Positions 45,554 through 57,359 of a stretch of DNA of 64,000 bases are shown one piece after another. A model generated the notes under the pieces. That model was given only the letters and a program-made list of their open reading frames with translations, had not been told where the DNA came from and made no database searches. Origin of the DNA: Hordeum vulgare subsp. vulgare. Taxonomy: Eukaryota > Streptophyta > Magnoliopsida > Poales > Poaceae. How positions within the stretch are numbered: the stretch's first letter is position 1; each line of letters begins with the position of its first letter. Where the stretch lies: assembly GCF_904849725.1 (NCBI RefSeq), contig NC_058521.1, forward strand, positions 346,254,638 to 346,318,637, read 5' to 3'. The position numbers and the translations under genes were made by a program.

Positions 45554-46650
45554 ATGAGTTTGTTTGTCAGGATGGTGTTCACCAGGTTGAACTGTGCCCC
45601 TGCTCATGAGCAAGGTGAGGGTAGTCAAGCGTCGCAGGAAGACCTGCCTCACCCACCTTCTCTGGTAGAAGTGATGCTTGAGGCAGAAAGAAACAAAAGG
45701 GAGACCAACCGACTGCTAGAGCGTATTGAGCAGAATACGGTCGACAGCCTAGGAATGCTACCGTTTCCCTCAATGACTTTGTGAAGCTAAATCCTCCAAA
45801 GTTTCATCATTCCGTCGATCCCCTCGACGCTGATGACTGGCTGTGCAACATTTCACGCAAGATTCGCTCTGCGAATGTGTCTGAGGCCGACAAGGTGACC
45901 TTTGCGGCGTATTTCCTGGAGGGACCCGCCAATCTGTGGTGGGAGAATTTTGAAGCTATGCGTCCCGCTGAACCAGTGGCCACATGGGCAGACTGCAGCG
46001 CAGCTTTCCGTCTGCACCATATTCCAGAGGGCCTGATGGACAGAAAGAGAGAGGAGTTATGTGCCTTCACTCAGGGCAAGTTGTCTGTGGATGCCTATAG
46101 CCGCGAGTTCGGTAACCTCGCCCGCTATGCAACAGAGGAGGTGTCTACTGACGCCAAGAAGCAAGCAAGATTCCGTAAGGGTCTGAGCCCTGAGCTCCGT
46201 CCTGATCTGCGCCTCCATGATTGTGCAAGTTTTCAAGCCCTAGTCAACAAAGCGATCAGTGCGGAGACTGGTCATTCTGACTTCTAAGCCACAAGGAAGC
46301 ACTCCCGTGACTTTGGTACATCTTCTGGTTCCGCGTTTCAAAAACGCAGGCTGTGGGTTCCAAATAGTTATCTGCCGCCAAGATACACTCCGAGGCCATC
46401 CTACGTGGCTCCTCAGACGAATCAGGCCAACCCTCCATCAAAAGCTTATGGTGGTCCAGCTAGCAATGCTGCACCACGTGCCAACCAGGTGATATGCTAC
46501 AAGTGTGGAGAACCAGGGCATTATTCCCGTGAGTGTCCTCAGAATGTGGGTGCCAAGCAACCCCGAAAGTCCGTCGGGCAGGCCAAGTCGGGCAAAGCGT
46601 TTTATGTGAAGCCAACTCCTGCACGTGGCCGTGTGAATTATGTGTCAGCA
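45554..46650 (+). pseudogene. Gypsy gag with CCHC zinc knuckle
   Basis: The ATG at 45554 (with a second in-frame ATG at 45572) opens a frame with a charged helix ('EAERNKRETNRLLERIEQNT'). A frameshift near 45745 shifts reading to 45781-46287, which holds the gag core: 'LNPPKFHHSVDPLDADDWL', 'FAAYFLEGPANLWWENF', 'FTQGKLSVDAYSREFGNL' and 'RFRKGLSPELRPDLRL'. TAA at 46285-46287 interrupts. The same frame then continues through a basic, Gln/Pro-rich region to the knuckle [14 protein letters not shown] (46495-46536), which is intact. Gag forms the particle; the knuckle binds element RNA. The frame runs on into pol without a stop, as in chromoviruses with a single gag-pol ORF. Confidence 0.9.
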
Positions 46651-48795
46651 GAAGAAGCTGCAGCGGATCCCGATGTCATGCTGGGTACGCTTCTTGTTAA
46701 TCATCACCCAGCGTCCGTTCTCTTTGACACTTGGTCTTCTCATTCCTTCATTTCAGAAAGTTATGCACAGTTGCATAACATGTCATTTTGTGATATGCCA
46801 ATCCCATTGGTTGTCCGAACCCCTGGTAGTAAATGGCAAACCTCTAGGATAACCTATGATAATGAAATTCTAGTAGACAGGCTAGTTTTTCTAGCCTCAT
46901 TGATAGCATTGAAATCTTCGGATATTAATATCATCTTGGGCATGGACTGGATGTCAGCTCACTATCCCAATATTGATACTCCATCTAGAAATGTCCAGCT
47001 TACCCATTCCTCGGGTGAGATAGTAAATATCTCTACTCGAGTTACCAAATGCCAACTCTATTCCCTAAATACCAACCCTCTTCCGGAACTTGAAGACATT
47101 CCGGTAGTCCGTGACTTCCTGGATGTTTTTCCAGAGGAACTGCCAGGAATTCCACCTGACAGAGATGTAGAGTTTGTGATAGATCTTGTTCCGGGAACTG
47201 TCCCAATAGCCAGAAGACCTTATAAGATGGCACCCCTGGAGCTAGCCGAACTTAAGAAGCAATTAGATGAGGCCTTGAACAAGGGTTTCATTCGTCCTAG
47301 CTCTTCTCCTTGGGCTTGTCCCGTCCTCTTCGTCAAGAAGAAAGACGGAACGGATCGGATGGTTGTAGATTACCGACCAGTTAACCTGGTCACCATAAAG
47401 AACAAGTATCCGCTCCCCAGGATCAACGACCTGTACGATCAGCTCACTGGATCCTCAGTCTTCTCCAAAATGGATTTGAGGTTGGGATACCATCAAATCA
47501 AGATTAAGAACGGGGACATTCCAAAAACGGCTTTTGTTACTCGTTATGGCCAATATGAGTATACCGTTATGTCCTTCGGTTTAACCAATGCCCCAGCCAC
47601 CTTCTCTCGGCTGATGAATTCAATCTTTATGGAGTATTTGGATAAATTCATCGTAGTATACCTCGATGATATTCTCATCTACTCAAAGAATGAACACGAA
47701 CATGCCGAGCATCTAAGGCTGGTATTGATGAAACTTCGAGAGCATCGCCTTTATGCCAAATTTTCAAAATGTGAATTCTGGTTACCAGAAGTGACCTATC
47801 TAGGCCACGTAATCTCTGGTAAGGGTATTGTTGTCAATCCCGAGAGAGTTCAAGCTGTCCTTGATTGGACTCAACCTAAATCGGTTAAGCAAGTTAGGAG
47901 TTTTCTTGGTCTAGCGAGCTATTGTCGCCGCTTCGTCGAGAATTTCTCCAAGGTTGCAAAGCCTCTGACTGAACTCCTCAAGAAAGATAAGAAGTTCGAG
48001 TGGACACCACAGTGTGAGCATAGTTTTCAAGAACTGAAAAGACGCCTGACTTCCGCACCTGTGTTGTTACCACCAGATTTTTCTAAGGACTTTGTTATCT
48101 ATTGCGACGCCTCGCGACAAGGATTAGGTTGCATTCTCATGCAAGATCGTCATGTGATCGCATACGCATCTCGACAGTTGCGTCCACATGAGGATAATTA
48201 TCCCACACATGACCTTGTGCTTGCACCTGTGGTCCATGCACTAAAAACCTGGCGACATTACCTTTTGGGTAATCGTTGCAAAATATTCACTGATCACCAA
48301 AGTCTGAAATATATCTTCACCCAGCCGGATTTGAATCTCAGGCAAAGACGGTGGGTTGAGTTGATCTCGGATTACGACTTAGGGATAACTTACACCCCGG
48401 GGAAGGCCAATGTTATGGCCGATGCACTAAGTCGTAAATCTTATTGTAACAATTTGATGCTACAACAAGGTCAACCACTTCTCCATGAGGACTTTCGGAA
48501 GTTGAATCTTCATATTGTTCCTCAAGGATTCCTTTCTACCCTGGTGGCGAAGCCTACTCTTAAGGATCAAATTATAGCTGGCCAAAAGCGTGACAAGGGT
48601 ATATCACGGATCAAGGAGAATATTTTTAGCGGAAACGCTAAAGAATTTTCCATGAATGATCAAGGTGTGGTGTTCTTCCAGAATCGTTTAGTGGTTCCTA
48701 AGATCCCACATCTAAGGCAGTTAATCCTTAAGGAGGCTCATGATTCCCCTCTCACCATTCATCCCGGTAGTACTAAGATGTATCAGGACCTACGC
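46651..48795 (+). pseudogene. Gypsy pol: protease, reverse transcriptase, RNase H
   Basis: One open frame covers three enzymes. Protease: '[13 protein letters not shown]' (D-T-W at 46726-46734) where the family has D-T/S-G, so the active-site Gly is Trp; '[13 protein letters not shown]' follows. RT: '[20 protein letters not shown]', '[19 protein letters not shown]', '[14 protein letters not shown]' (motif A) and '[14 protein letters not shown]' (YLDD at 47659-47670). RNase H: '[17 protein letters not shown]', '[19 protein letters not shown]' and 'MADALSRK'. RT and RNase H catalytic residues look intact. The integrase zinc-finger histidines (48739, 48760) lie at the end of this open part, before the TAG at 48796. 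Confidence 0.93.
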
Positions 48796-50043
48796 TAGAG
48801 GTTCTGGTGGACTAGGATGAAGAGAGAAATTGCCGAGTTCGTTGCTAACTGCGATGTTTGTCGCCGAGTTAAGGCAGAACATCAAAGGCCTGCTGGCACC
48901 CTTCAACCTTTAGCTATTCCTGAATGGAAATGGGATAAAGTTAGCATGGATTTCATGACCGGATTTCCCAAGACCAAGAAAGGAAATAATGCTATCTTTG
49001 TGGTCATTGACCGTCTTTCCAAAGTGGCTCATTTTCTTCCTGTTCGTGAGAGTATAACAGCTAGCCAGCTAGCAGAGTTATATATCTCTCGAATAGTGTC
49101 TCTTCATGGTGTTCCCCTGGAAATTAACTCGGACCGTGGAAGTATCTTTACTTCTCGCTTCTGGGAAAGTTTTCAGAATGCCATGGGGACTCACTTATCT
49201 TTTAGCACTGCTTTCCATCCTCAATCAAGTGGTCAAGTAGAAAGAGTGAATCAAATCCTAGAAGATATGCTCTGAGCTTGTGTTATTTCGTTCGGTATGA
49301 ATTGGGAGAAGTGCCTTCCATTCGCCGAATTCGCTTATAACAATAGTTATCAATGAAGCTTGGGCAAAGCCCCTTTTGAAGTTCTCTATGGACGAAGATG
49401 TCGAACCCCTCTTAATTGGTCAAAAACCGGAGAGAGGCAACTCTTTGGCCCGGACATGATCCAGGATGCAGAAGAGCAGGTTTGCATTATTCGTGAAAAG
49501 TTGAAAACAGCCCAGTCTCGTCAAAAGAGCCAATATGATCGTCATCATAAGGCTGTGACCTTTGAAGTTGACGAGAAGGCTTACCTTCGGGTTACACTTT
49601 TGAAGGGTAACCATCGATTCGGTATCAAGGGCAAATTGGCTCCTCGTTACATTGGACCTTTTCGCATTCTTGCCAAACGAGGAGAAGTTGCCTACCAGTT
49701 GGAACTTCCTCCGCATCTTTCCAAGGTTCATGATGTTTTCCACGTCTCGCAACTCAGGCGTTGCTTTTCGGATCCTATCCGTGAAGTGGACCACGAAACG
49801 GTTGATCTACAAGATAACCTTTCTTACCGAGAATACCCCGTGCATATTCTTGATCAAGCTGAGCGTACCACTCGACGTCGAAACCTCCAGTTTCTTAAAG
49901 TTCAGTGGTCAAATCATTCTGAAAAGGAGGCAACTTGGGAAAGAGAGGATCGTCTCCGACTCGAATATCCTGCGTTATTCCCGACGACTTCTAAATCTCG
50001 GGACGAGATTCTTTTGAGTGGGGGTGAGTTGTCACATCCCTAA
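48796..50043 (+). pseudogene. Gypsy pol: integrase and chromodomain
   Basis: After TAG (48796-48798) the same frame continues. The HHCC finger is completed by Cys codons at 48850 and 48859. The catalytic triad is present: Asp (48949, in 'SMDFMTGFP'), Asp (49132, in 'NSDRGS') and Glu (49240, in 'QVERVNQILED'). TGA at 49273 and TGA at 49354 break the core's end. The C-terminal part includes 'RYIGPFRILAKRGEVAYQL' and a chromodomain (about 49843-49965) with 'LKVQWSNHSEKEATWERED'. Chromodomains steer integration to marked chromatin. The frame ends at 50043, 14 bp inside the 3' LTR. All three stops are single-base, TAG/TGA type. Confidence 0.93.
50016..50029 (+). other. Polypurine tract of the Gypsy element
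   Basis: GAGTGGGGGTGAGT lies directly upstream of the 3' LTR and primes plus-strand DNA synthesis. It overlaps the end of the pol frame. Confidence 0.85.
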
Positions 50044-53000
50044 CCCTTAAGAAAGATAGCATTGTGCTCATGTCTTCTTTGCATTTGCATCTAAGAAGTT
50101 TCAACAAAAACAACAAAGTGGCAAAGGAAAAACTCAAAACCCTAGCCACCATTTCAATTAAAGGAAATTTCAAACTAGTTCAAATCAATGAACCCAAAAT
50201 GGCCTCAAGAAATGTTCAAACTTTCTGATAAATCATGAAAGTAAATGAGCATTGGAGAAAACTATTTTCTTGACACTTTAAGCATTTTAAATAAATGCAA
50301 AAGCCACTGGTTTCAAATTTAAAAATTGAAATCAGAAACTATAATTTTCCAAAAATGTTGAAAACCTTGGAAATGAGTGGGGATATTATAACAAATATTT
50401 CAGGAGGTCTAAAATAGTTTTTACTTCTTGTTTTGGAGCTGAAATAATTAGCAAAGCAATAAATAGCAAAACGGAAAAACAAAAACAGAGGAAATGGAAA
50501 AAGACTTACCTGTCGCCCAAGCCAGGCCCGGCCCATCTCCCCGCTCGTCCCCTCCCTCGCGCCAGTAGGCAGTAGGAGGTGGCCGCCGCCTCCTCCAGCG
50601 CGGCCACGCACCTGCGTGCCTGCCTGGCCGCCGGTTCGCGCTGGCGACAACGGGGATAAGCTCCCCAGAGCTTCCCCTATCCATACCCCGCCTCGGTTCT
50701 CCTCCTTCTCCCGGATCTCCTCCTTCTCCCTGCTGCCGCCATTAGAGCCGAGCTCGAGCTCGAGCTGGCCGTGCCCCTGGCCATAGGATCCCCTCCCAGA
50801 GCACGCCATTAGCTCTGCCTCGTCGCCCTGGTCGTCTCTGCAGAAGCCGAAGCCTCCTCGAGCCCTGCAACGCCCGCAACGCCGTCGTCTTCCACCTCCA
50901 GCCGCCGGACCTCTCCCGTCGATTCGTCGCCCCCAGGCCTTCCCCGAGCCGTCTGAGCTCTGCTCTGCACTCCCTGTGAGCATGCGGTCATTTTCCCTAA
51001 GTTTTCCCCGTCGATCCCCTCCTGTAGCCCTAGTTTCACCGGAGCCCGACGAGGACCGCCGCTGCCGCTCGTCGCCGGTAGCCCTCCGATGTCCTGCTCG
51101 TCCTTCCGATGGCACCAACAGATCCAGGACGACGCGTAGATGCTGTAGCAGCTAAGAACCGAGCGTAGATCCCCCTGTTGCAAAGACCCCGATGACGCCC
51201 GAGCCTTGGCCGCCGCCAAGCTCGTCGCCGGCGTCATCTCCGGCCAGATCAGCCCCGGCTAGGCGCAGAAATGAAGCTGCGGGAGACGTGCCGTTCCTCT
51301 GGTGCTCTCCGCGCAGCCTTTGGCCCCCTGTGCGCCGTTTCCGAGCCCCTCCGCCGTGCTGGTGGTCGCCGGAGGCTCCCCGCCGGCGAGGACGACCTCG
51401 CCGCCGGTGGAGGTCGACGTGGCAAGCTAACCCAGCCGATTAGTGACTTAATCACTCGCTGACAAGTGGGCCCAAGGCCAAGTCAAACCTCAGTTAGGGC
51501 TGGTCAGCGCGGGATTAGTCCCAGAGAGGCTGACCAGTGGGGCCCCCCTGTCAGGTTTGACCTGAACAGGTCGGCTGACCTGCTGACGTTAGCCTGATGC
51601 AATAAATGGAATTTCTAGTTTAAAACTAATTCAGGACATTGCTAAAAATTGCAAAAATCATAGAAATTAATCTGTAACTCCAATGAAAACAAATTATATA
51701 TGAAAAAGTATCAGAAAAATTCAAGGATTCTGATTATGCTATTTTCAACTATGTTTGAAAAAGTTACAGGACCCCAAATTGTGAAATAAGGAATAATTCA
51801 ATTCTTTAATCACTTTATAAATGGAATTTGCAAAAATATCCAAATTTCATTATAATTACAATGATCACACACTGCCCTAGATATAAATCAGTACTATAAC
51901 ATGACATTTCATGCATGTTAACATTAGGTTGATCTGAGCATTAGGTCGAATCAACTAAACCGGTATCCGAGAATACCCGTTTGAATTGCTATTCGAATGT
52001 GATTCAAATCAACTCTAAACCTAAAACATTTTGATTATAATAACTTATCACTTTGCATTCTCATGCCATGCTCATGCATCATTTTGATTGCATATGATTG
52101 TTATTGAATGTTGCCATTCATTTCGATAGGCTCCGCACCCCCGGATTCCACCGAATATCCGTTTGACGGATATCGTTCCTCCTCTGAGCAACAAGGCAAG
52201 CAACCCTTTTGATCATCACGATAACTCCTATGTTCTTGCTCCTGCACCTATTTATTGCATTAGGATCAAATGCTTCAACTGCTTTTGCCACGATAGTTGG
52301 ACCCACTTCCTTTGCATGACTTAACCTTGTCACAGTAAATAGCCGAACCTTGCAACCTAGCATACCTGGTAGTTGCTTGAGCTATGATGTGCCTTATCCT
52401 GCTATGCATGCTATGCTTAGAGTTGTGTATGGTCTGTCATCTGGGAGATGAACAGAAATGTGGAATGTGTTCGGTGAGCAAAGGTCGTGTGTTGAACTTG
52501 ATTTGGTAAAGGTACCGGTGAAAGGCTGTGTAGGAGTACATGGCGGGTTGTTTCATTGGAACCGTCCTTAGGAACTGAGTTCCGTGTATGTAATCCAAGA
52601 CTAGATACTACCACATGTTGGGCCCTGAAATATGACCCCGCTTGGACTATTAATCGCGTAGTACTCGGTCCAGGAGTTGCAAGTAGTTTCTGGTGTTTAT
52701 AGTAATGCTGGAGGCCGTGCATGGTGCTGACCTGAGAGGTGGACCGTGATGCGGTAGGCAGTGGCACGGTGTACCAAGTGGCACCCGGATGGTGGGCTTG
52801 GGAACCCTGCGCACATCGTTTGAGGCCGTGGCGGAAACCTCGGCCGGACTTCCGTACGGGTTACTCTCAGATAGGCGATAAACCTGGACTAGGTACTAGT
52901 GTGGTTAACGGTCGTGGCCGACTCCCTCGCTGGGCTTCCGCTTGAAGGTTGCCGAGGTGCATGACGTGCACATGGCGATAAGTGGCGGGAGCGTGTGTGA

Positions 53001-54193
53001 CGAAGTACACCCCTGCAGGGTTATGATCTATTCGAATAGCCGTGTCCGCGGATATGGACTACTTGGAGACATATGTTGTTCATAGATAACTTCAATGGCT
53101 ACTCATAAAATTGTCAAGATAAGCGTGAGTGTCGTGGACGGCATTTCCGTATGGAGACGGAATGATTCCACGATAGTGTATTGTTGTGGTGTTAGTGGAC
53201 TCGTGTGCGAGAAATCAAGTTGTCAAAACTAATTTCAAAAAGCAAGTTGTCTAGCCACGAGTCAAATGCTGGCTTCCCGCATGAAACCCCACAATACCTT
53301 TTGATACCTTGCATGAGTAGTTAGTTCTCCTAAAGTCTTGCTGAGTACCTTCGTACTCATGTTTGCTTAATAAATGTTGCAGAGGTTGCTAATGACCCTA
53401 ATGGAGGGTTCTTCGTAGACATCGACGACGACGAGTAGCTGGTGTTCCAGCTACGATCTGGCCCTACGTCGGCTCTGTAGTATAGTCGGGCCTCATGCCT
53501 ACTAGTTGCCCTGTCTGTACCCAGACAGTTTATAACTCTTCCGCTGGCTTGTATTGTATGACTGCTATTATGGGTCGTGAGACCCTTAATGTGTAATATT
53601 ATGTGTGTGGCTCTTCCGAGCCTCTTAAATAAAGCTTGTATGGTTATGGTTATGTTGTGGTGCCATCGATGTATCTATACATATCGGTATGCCATGCGTA
53701 CGTGTGTCTTACTTGATATGTATGGGGTTCGAATACCTAGTCGTGAACTTTAGTAGCACTCCTTACAAGGAAATGCCCCTTTGTGATCCAACGAGCCTTG
53801 GTAGTTCGCTACTGCTCCGGACACATTGGTTGACCGGCATGTGTCCTTCTTAGCTGCTGTGTCTGTCCCCTTTGGGGAAATGTCACGCGACGTAATGGAG
53901 TCCTTGTAGCTTGCTACGACTCGTCTACGTTCGTTGATGACCGACACCTGCTTTGTTGGGTCAAGTATGCCTGTCCTTGTGCGGAACTGCCACTTTGGTT
54001 TATGACTAGACATGTCGATCCGGGTTCTTTGACATTGGTTTGCTAGCGACACTATCACATACGTGAGTCAAAAGACGCAAACGGTCCCGGCTAAGGTAAA
54101 GCTGCAGCCGTGGAGTTAACCGTGCGTGAGACCACAAAGGGATGCGATGTGTTACATGCTGGATTCCTATGGCTTAGGATCGGGGTCCCGACA
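50030..54193 (+). repeat. Gypsy 3' LTR
   Basis: It starts TGTCACATCCCTAACCC and ends GGGTCCCGACA (4164 bp), almost collinear with 39859-44020. The differences seen are isolated substitutions and small indels, for example in the A-run near 50477. The 259-aa minus ORF at 50339-51118 corresponds to a 222-aa frame in the 5' LTR. Confidence 0.97.
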
Positions 54194-54198
54194 CGGAT
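54194..54198. repeat. Target-site duplication CGGAT, right copy
   Basis: It matches 39854-39858; the Copia integrase frame resumes after it. Confidence 0.95.
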
Positions 54199-54752
54199 TT
54201 AAACGGTGCCCTATTTAAAGTGAACACGACAGTTTCTAATGCACATCCCCAAAATGATAGTGGTAAATCAGTAAGAGACATCATAGATCGCACCATATCC
54301 AATAAAGTGCGATTACGACGTTTAGGCACACCCTTACGCTGAGTTGTGCCACGCGACATGAGTAGTGAAAAAATTCCACATTTTCTTCAGTGCATGCCAA
54401 ACTCATGACTCAAATATTCTCCTCCACGATCAGATCATAGGAACTTCATTTTCTTTTCAGGTTGATTCTCTACCTCACTCTGAAATTCCTTGAACCTTTC
54501 AAAGGTTTCAGACTTGTATTTCATTAAGTCGACATGCCCATATCTTCTTAAGTCATGAGTGAGGGTGAGAACATAACGATAGCCACCGCAAGCCTCAACG
54601 CTCATTGGACCGCATACATCGGTATGTATTATTTCCAACCAGTTGGTTGCTCGCTCCATTGTTCCACATATCGGAGTCTTGGTCATCTTGCCCATGAGGC
54701 ACGATTCGCATGTGTCAAATGATTTGAAAATCAAGAGATTCCAAAAGTCCAT
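54199..54752 (-). pseudogene. Copia unit B: integrase core
   Basis: Segments 54435-54752 and 54174-54359 lie in one minus-strand frame. Present are 'FDTCESCLMGKM', 'IIHTDVCGPM' (first Asp) and 'SDRGGEYLS' (second Asp kept), but the Glu motif reads 'GVPKRRNRTLLD', so the catalytic Glu is Lys. TGA at 54435-54437 (plus coordinates) and another after 'EFGMH' interrupt. The core is split by the Gypsy at 'RAPFKSV'. Unit A lost the second Asp instead, so each copy has a different dead integrase. Confidence 0.87.
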
Positions 54753-55310
54753 CTGTATGGAGTTTCTTCATGCGCTTAACACCGATATGACCAAGGCGGT
54801 AGTGCCACAAGTATGTGGGACAATCATTATCAACTTTACATATTTTGGTACTCACACTATGAATAATATGTGTAACATCATGTTTGAGATTCATCAAGAA
54901 TAAACCATTGACCAGCGGGGCATGACCATAAAAGATATCACTCATATAAATGGAACATCCATTATTCTCAGATTCAAATGAGTAGCCATCCCGCATCAAG
55001 CAAGATCCCGATACAATATTCATGCTCAAAGTTGGTACTAAATAACAATTATTAAGGTTTAAAACTAATCCCGAAGGTAGATGTAGAGGTAGTGTGCCGA
55101 TCGAGATCACATTAACCTTGGAACCATTCCCGACGCGCATCGTCACCTCGTCCTTTGCCAGTCTCTGCTTATTCCATAGTTCCTGTTTTGAGTTGCAAAT
55201 GTGAGCAATAACACCGGTATCAAATACCCAGGAGCTACTAGGAGCGCTGGTAAGTTACACATCAATAACATGTATATCATCTATACCTTTGACGTTGCCA
55301 GCCTTCTTAT
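54715..55310 (-). pseudogene. Copia unit B: protease and GAG-pre-integrase
   Basis: The protease motif reads 'SSWVFDTGVIAHICNS' (about 55200-55245), keeping D-T-G. The following 'TMRVGNGSKV' to 'MNIVSGSCLMRDGYSF' runs without a stop into 'GCSIYMSDIFYGHAPLVNG' and the pre-integrase finger 'YRLGHIGVKRMKKLH'. A frameshift near 54720-54750 links to the integrase frame. In unit A a TAA lies between these parts, so unit B is better preserved here. Confidence 0.83.
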
Positions 55311-55313
55311 CTG

Positions 55314-56127
55314 CTAAGTACTTGGGGCAATTCCGCTTCCGGTGACCGGTTCCCTTGCAGTAATAGCACTCAGTCTCAGGCTTGGCTCCTTTCTTTGGCT
55401 TCTTCCCGGCAAATGGTTTACCAGGCGCGGTAACTGCGTTGCCGTCCTTCTTGAAGTTCTTTTTACCCTTGCCTTTCTTGAAACTGGTGTCTTATTCACC
55501 ATCAACACTTGATGTTCTTTCTTGATTTTTACGTCCACTGATTTCAGCATTGAATACAACTCGAGAATGGTCTTCTCCATCCCTTGAATGTTGTAGATCA
55601 TCACAAAGCCCTTATAGCTAGGTGGAAGCGACTGGAGGATTCCGTCAATAACCGCGTCATTCAAAATACAACTCCGAGCTGAGTCAAGCGGTTGTGCAAC
55701 CCAGACATTTTGAGTATGTGCTCACTGACACAACTATTCTCCTCCATCTTACATCAGAGGAACTTGTCGGAGACCTCATATCTCTCGACCCGAGATGATC
55801 TTGGAAAACCAGTTTCAGCTCTTGGAACATCTCATATGCTCCATGTTTCTCATAATGCATTTGAAGCCCCAGTTCTAAATTGTAAAGCATGTGGCACTAA
55901 GCCAGAGAGTAGTCATCAGTCCATGACTACCAGGTGTTCATAACGTCCTGGGAAGCCGTGGGAACGGGAGGGTCACCTAGCGGTGCATCGAGGACATATG
56001 CAATATTCGAAGCAGTGAGGATGAGCTCTAAGTTATGAGCCCAGTCCGCATAATTGCTGCCATCGTCTTTCAGCTTGCTTTTCTCTAGGAACGCATTGAA
56101 ATTGAAGTTGACATGTGATTTGGCCAT
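55314..56127 (-). pseudogene. Copia unit B: gag
   Basis: ATG at 56127 opens 'MAKSHVNFNFNAFLEKSKL'. The frame stops after 'QDVMNTW' (55927) and gag continues in pieces at 55684-55890 ('AYEMFQELKLVFQ') and 55314-55664 ('LPPSYKGFVMIYNIQG'). The zinc knuckle CYYCKGTGHRKRNC (about 55322-55368, in the next frame) keeps all four ligands. At least two frameshifts and one stop prevent a full product. Confidence 0.83.
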
Positions 56128-57339
56128 TGGATCTACATAAGTTCATGATAATTAAGTTCATCTGATCAAATTAAATAATGAACTCCCACTTAGATAGACA
56201 TCCCTCTCGTCATCCAAGTGATACACATTCCATATCGAATAGCCCTTGACCGATCATCACGTGAGACGGACTAGTCATCAATGATGAGCATCTCCATGCT
56301 GATCGTATCGTCCATACGGCTGGTGTTCGACCTTTTGGTCTCTCGTATTCCGAGGCCATGATGTACATGGTAGGCTCGTCGAATCAACCTAAGTGTTTTT
56401 GCGTGTGTAAATCTGGCTTACACCCGTTGTATACGAACGTTAGAATCTATCACACCTGATCATCTCGTGGTGCTTCGAGAAAACGATCCTTCGCAACAAT
56501 GCACACTTAGGGGAATACTTATCTCGAAATTTTAATGAGGGAACATATTATCTTTGCTACCGTCATTCTAAGCAATAAGATGAAGAACATGATAAACATC
56601 ACATGCGATCATATAGTGACATGATATGGACAATATCATCTTGCTCCTCTGATCTCCATCTTCGGGGCATGGCATGATCATCATTGTCACCGGCATGACA
56701 CCATGATCTCCATCATTGTGTCTTTGTGAAGTCGTCTCGCCAACTATTACTCCTACTACTATGGCTAACGGTCAGCAATAAAGTAAAGTAATCACACACC
56801 ATTGCATCTCACACAATAAATTAAGACAATTCCTATGGCTCCTGCCGGTTGTCATACTCATCGACATGCAAGTCTTGAATCCTATTACAAGAACATGATC
56901 AATCTCATACATCACATATGTGACATCACATCCTTTTGGCCATATCACATCACATAGCATACCCTACAAAAACAAGTTAGACGTCCTCTAATTGTTATTG
57001 CAAGTTTTACGTGGGTTATTTGGGTTTCTAGCAAGAACGCTTCTTACCTACGTGACAGCCACAATGTTGATATGCCAATGCTATTTACCCTTCATAAGGA
57101 CCCTTTTCATCGAATCCAATTCGACTAAAGTGGGAAAGACAAACACCCGCTAGCCGCCTTATGCAACAAGTGCATGTCAAGCGGTGGAACCAGTCTCACA
57201 TAAGAGTACGTGTAAAGTCGGTCCGGGCCACTTCGTCCCACAATACTGCCAAAAAAAGATAGGACTAGTAACGACAAGTAACTGACAAAATCATCGCCCA
57301 CAACTTTTGTGTTCTACTCATGCATGGGATCTGCGGATA
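56128..57339 (-). other. Leader of Copia unit B
   Basis: This non-coding sequence between PBS and gag is homologous to 34763-35996. No ORF with a domain was found. Confidence 0.7.
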
Positions 57340-57358
57340 GAACCTGGCTTGGATGCCA
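57340..57358 (-). other. Primer-binding site of Copia unit B, tRNA-iMet type
   Basis: The minus strand reads TGGCATCCAAGCCAGGTTC, one base different from the PBS of unit A. Confidence 0.75.
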
Positions 57359-57359
57359 C

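Larger units (their letters stand above)
39859..54193 (+). mobile_element. Ty3/Gypsy chromovirus, Tekay-like, with 4.16-kb LTRs
   Basis: The complete structure is: TSD CGGAT, LTR 39859-44020, tRNA-iMet PBS, an extra ORF, gag, pol with C-terminal chromodomain, polypurine tract, LTR 50030-54193, TSD. The order protease-RT-RNase H-integrase-chromodomain and the CCHC knuckle define a chromovirus; long LTRs fit the Tekay lineage. The two LTRs differ only by scattered substitutions and a few short indels in the parts I compared, so the insertion is the youngest of the nest. Four in-frame stops in gag-pol, a gag frameshift and a Gly-to-Trp change in the protease active site make it non-autonomous. 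Confidence 0.95.
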
